From Aphidius gifuensis (taxonomy: Eukaryota > Arthropoda > Insecta > Hymenoptera > Braconidae): a stretch of DNA of 64,000 nt. This document shows, one piece after another, positions 60,761 through 64,000 of the stretch. The stretch is taken from positions 2,046,001 through 2,110,000 of the forward strand of contig NC_057789.1 in NCBI RefSeq assembly GCF_014905175.1. The letters run 5' to 3'. The translations under genes were made by a program, and so were the position numbers. The notes beneath the pieces are model-generated. The model was not told where the DNA came from. It ran no database searches and worked only from the letters and a program-made list of their open reading frames with translations. The number at the start of each line of letters is the position of its first letter. Positions within the stretch are counted from its first letter, which is position 1.

Positions 60761-63699
60761 ATATTTTTAACGCAAAAAATTTATTTTTGATATTGCACCA
60801 GAATATTTATAGTCATGCAATCATCAAATAACTCTACGGTCAAAATTCCTTCAAGATTTAAAAAGAAAAAAAACAAGTAATTTTTTTTTGTCCACTAAAA
60901 TTGTCTCTAAGTGCAGAAACACTCGTGAGTCTGCACAGCCTGGAGTCATGTATTATTAAAGGGATAAAAAAGTTTTTGGTTGCAAAAATAAAAAAGTTTA
61001 AAAAAAATAGAAAGAGAGAAATAAAAAATTTACAAACTTGTGTTGAAATAAAGAGTACTATGTGTATACCAACCCTCCTGAGGGCACCAATCTTACATGG
61101 AGATCCGACTTAAACGATAGGCCCGCTGAAAATGCTGATGCCGCCCTCAAGAAACTCTTAATTTTGCAACTGAGTTTGTTATATATGTGCATACATGTAT
61201 ACATATAAAACGTAAAAGAAGAGGCCGCAAGCCACCATCATTTTATATTTCTGCGAATATATTTTTTAGTCTTATACTCTACTATGAACACAGTGAGCTG
61301 TTATTACCAACCAATATTTCCATATCATGGCTAGACGGATACTAATTCTATCCTCCAACACTTGGGTGGTGCTCAGTTAAATCAAAATAAAACCGTTAAA
61401 ATGGCTACTTGTCTTTCTCAAACTATTTTCATATACATTTATCGTATATTTATTTTGTCGTTCATTGTTCAAAAGCACAGTGTTTTTTGCTGTGATACGT
61501 CTAAATGATAATAGACATAATACTCATGAGAAAACTACAGTCTTTTATCACAACAATAAATCAACTAAATAAAATTTAAAAATGTAAAAAATATTAAATA
61601 AACAATAAAAAGAATTATGTATGAAAAAAAAATTGAATTGAAATTTGAAAAAAGAGGTGAATTTTAGAATAAAAATTTTTGCCCTCAGGAAAAATATATA
61701 AAACACAAGCTATATAAGATATCATCGGAATTGAAATAAATACAATAAAACCATAGAAAACAATTACCCTGTCTTGTAATTTTTTTTATTTTTTTTATAT
61801 TATGTTTTTACCTCGAGTTTAAAAGGAGATGCGGCTTAATGATAAGTGGACGTTTTGCCTTTGGTCTTCGGTGCGTTTCATCCGGCATTTTTATATACAT
61901 TGCGCAAGATAATTCAAATTGCAATCATCATCAATTATATCTCCTTGAATCTTTCTTTCAGTAAACACAAAATTCTTTAGCTATATACACATTTAACAAT
62001 ATTTTTTTTTCCATTCAATTTAAAAAAAAAAAAACCTTTTTTTATATCAGTTTTCCATTTTTCTTTTTTTTTTTTTTTGTTAAATACATATTTGTTTATT
62101 GATATTTATATTTATTTATTAAATAATAATTGTAATTTATTTATAATAAATTTAACTAAATTATTACCTGATAATTTTTATTATTTAAAATTGCAATAAC
62201 AAATTTTATTTTATTTTTAAACATTGAGTAATTTTTGCTTTTTGATGTTTTTTTTTTTGGCAAATAAATCAGTATTTTCATTGGAAAAAAATAGGCATTA
62301 TTAAAAAATAGTACAACTATCTTGAAGATAAAATTGACAGCTTCAATGTGTATATAATTTCTTGATTTTTTTTTCAAATTTTTATTCTGAAAGTTGCACA
62401 TACGTGAATATCGATTGAACTTTTTTCAAGAAAGGCGAGGCATGTGTCGACAGTCTGCAAACCATAATTGAGGCAACATTAGCGTGATGAAATGGTCAGT
62501 AAAGAAAAGAAAAGAAAAAAAAAAAGGGGTAACATTGGTAGGCAGCACGTACTTGTACTATGATTAGTACCTTCAACAATTTTTCTTCTTGGATATATCA
62601 TGAATTCACTAAAAGGGCGTTACTCGAAAATTTTAATTCGTCCAAAAAGCGCACCTCATATTTCAATACTAAGGGTATCTCCTTATATTTTGCACGGATT
62701 AAAAGAAAAAAAAAATGAAAAAAATATATTGATACCAGAGCTTCCATAAAACCGATACACTGAGGGAGATGTAATTCGCTGTTATATTGGCACGAAGATT
62801 CGTGTTGAATAAATGCAATACAAAATCACGGAACCGGTTTTAAAATCGCGTGATAAAAGTGATTTCCGTAATCCTTTACAAAAAAAGGGAAAAATAATCT
62901 TAAATAAAAAAAAAATTGAAACAAAAAAAAAGGGGGAAAACAATATACATCAGACATATTTTTTTTGTTTTTCATAAATTTTTTTTTCTCATTTTAATCG
63001 ATGAATAAATGAAATTTTAAATTTGAAAAATATAAATCATTCTACATATAAATAATTCTCATTACAATTGCAAAAATATAACGATAAAAAAAATTAAATA
63101 AATAAAAAATGAGGGTACATTTTAGAGTCTTATGTATAAAAAAAAAAATAAAATTTAAAAAAAAATAGCAAGACATAAAGAAGCACCGGTTTTATGTGCA
63201 TTAAATTATCCCAACATGGATTATTCATTTTAGGATCTATATAGTGTATATATCGAAAGCTTGTTTGGATTCTGAAATTGATGATATTCGCGGTTTGGTA
63301 AAATTACGTATGCAGTTGTTGGAGCCAGCGCCATTTTGACTCAACCATTTTTGCCGATCAAATCTTAATTGTTAGCTGGCGGCTGTCTAAAGAGGCGTGG
63401 TTAAAAATCGTGGGTCTTGCTGTCTATATACCAACATGCAAAAGCCACGCGATCTACATATATTCATATCACGTTATGTACATATAATGTATATACTACA
63501 TGTTGATTTTAAGGTAAATACACCGAGGGGCTAGACAATGATACACTCCCTTAATCATTTTTCATTTGAAAGTGTTGTTGATCAATGATCAATTGGATCA
63601 AATCATTTTTTATAGCGAAAAAAATTAATAAGCTCTAGCGAGTGATCCTATGATCCTATTATTTCAAAATTTTAACAGAAAATACTCGAAGAAATTAGA
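60761..63699. other. non-coding stretch
   Basis: No recognisable gene. Mixed-composition islands lie near 61060-61165, 61320-61380, 62430-62500 and 63270-63420. The last carries GGCGTGG (63394-63400) and GCGCCATTTT near 63329, which contains a Pho-like GCCAT core. AACCGGTT is at 62832-62839. Confidence 0.4.
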
Positions 63700-64000
63700 A
63701 GTATTAAATATTTAAAATAATTAATATAATTAAATCAAAATTTACCAGAAAAATATGATAATTATCTTGTTAATAATATATAATAATATAAATTAAAAAA
63801 ATAAATCAAATAAATAAACATTTGATCCGATATTTCAAAGATAAATATTAAAAAAATTAAATGAAAAATAATAACAACATTTAGTCATTACAATACGATG
63901 ACTAATTATTTAATTTTCAAATGAATTAATTTACAATTTATCCAAGATATATGAATATATGATTAAAGTAAATTGAAAAAAAAAAATTAATACATCATTA
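63700..64000 (-). repeat. inverted partial copy of the repeat tail, cut by the window end
   Basis: The reverse complement matches the tail after copy 8 (about 60440-60690): on the + strand TAATTATCTTGTTAATAATA, then GTCATTACAATACGATGACT, then CAATTTATCC. It shares copy-8-specific words such as GGATC before AAATGTTTATTTATTTGATT. A hairpin and head would lie beyond the right edge. The left edge is approximate. Confidence 0.65.

Overview
The window is about four-fifths A+T (judged by eye) and is full of long A/T homopolymers. It holds one gene recognisable at protein level: a zinc-finger transcription factor of the Sp6-9 (Sp8/Sp9) group on the + strand at 12938-14590, encoded by one large exon with a spliced 5' border. 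The protein sequence, the very A+T-rich background and the large gene-free flanks point to an insect, most likely a hymenopteran such as an A+T-rich parasitoid wasp. The order-level call is inference.

Layout. 1-12937: non-coding sequence upstream of, or an intron within, the Sp gene, with short GC-richer islands that look regulatory. 12938-14590: Sp coding exon. 14591-about 15330: 3' flank or UTR, which begins with a 308-bp open stretch in another frame and may be a lost or alternative C-terminus. 15331-32257: gene-poor sequence with more islands and a possible 59-residue ORF. 32258-60760: a zone holding eight same-strand copies of one repeat, some in tandem duplications. A ninth, inverted fragment runs off the right edge.

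The repeat is the most unusual content. Each unit begins near GGTCAG, has a tRNA-like Pol III head (A box, an anticodon-arm-like hairpin, B box), then a middle part of 73-176 bp that is often unalignable between copies. It then has a strongly conserved 74-78 nt, nearly gap-free hairpin of pre-miRNA shape, and an A+T-rich tail. One copy (44273-44651) has a perfect 20-bp target-site duplication, so the unit is or was a SINE-like retroposon. Another copy sits exactly between two 173-bp direct repeats. Retention of the hairpin while the middle changes suggests constraint on RNA structure.

The islands repeatedly carry GGCGCC, GGGCGTGG/CCACGCCC (Sp/KLF-type), AACCGGTT (Grainyhead-type) and two CTCF-like AGGTGG sites. 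A developmental Sp gene in a large regulatory domain, possibly autoregulated, is a reasonable reading, but none of these sites is proven.
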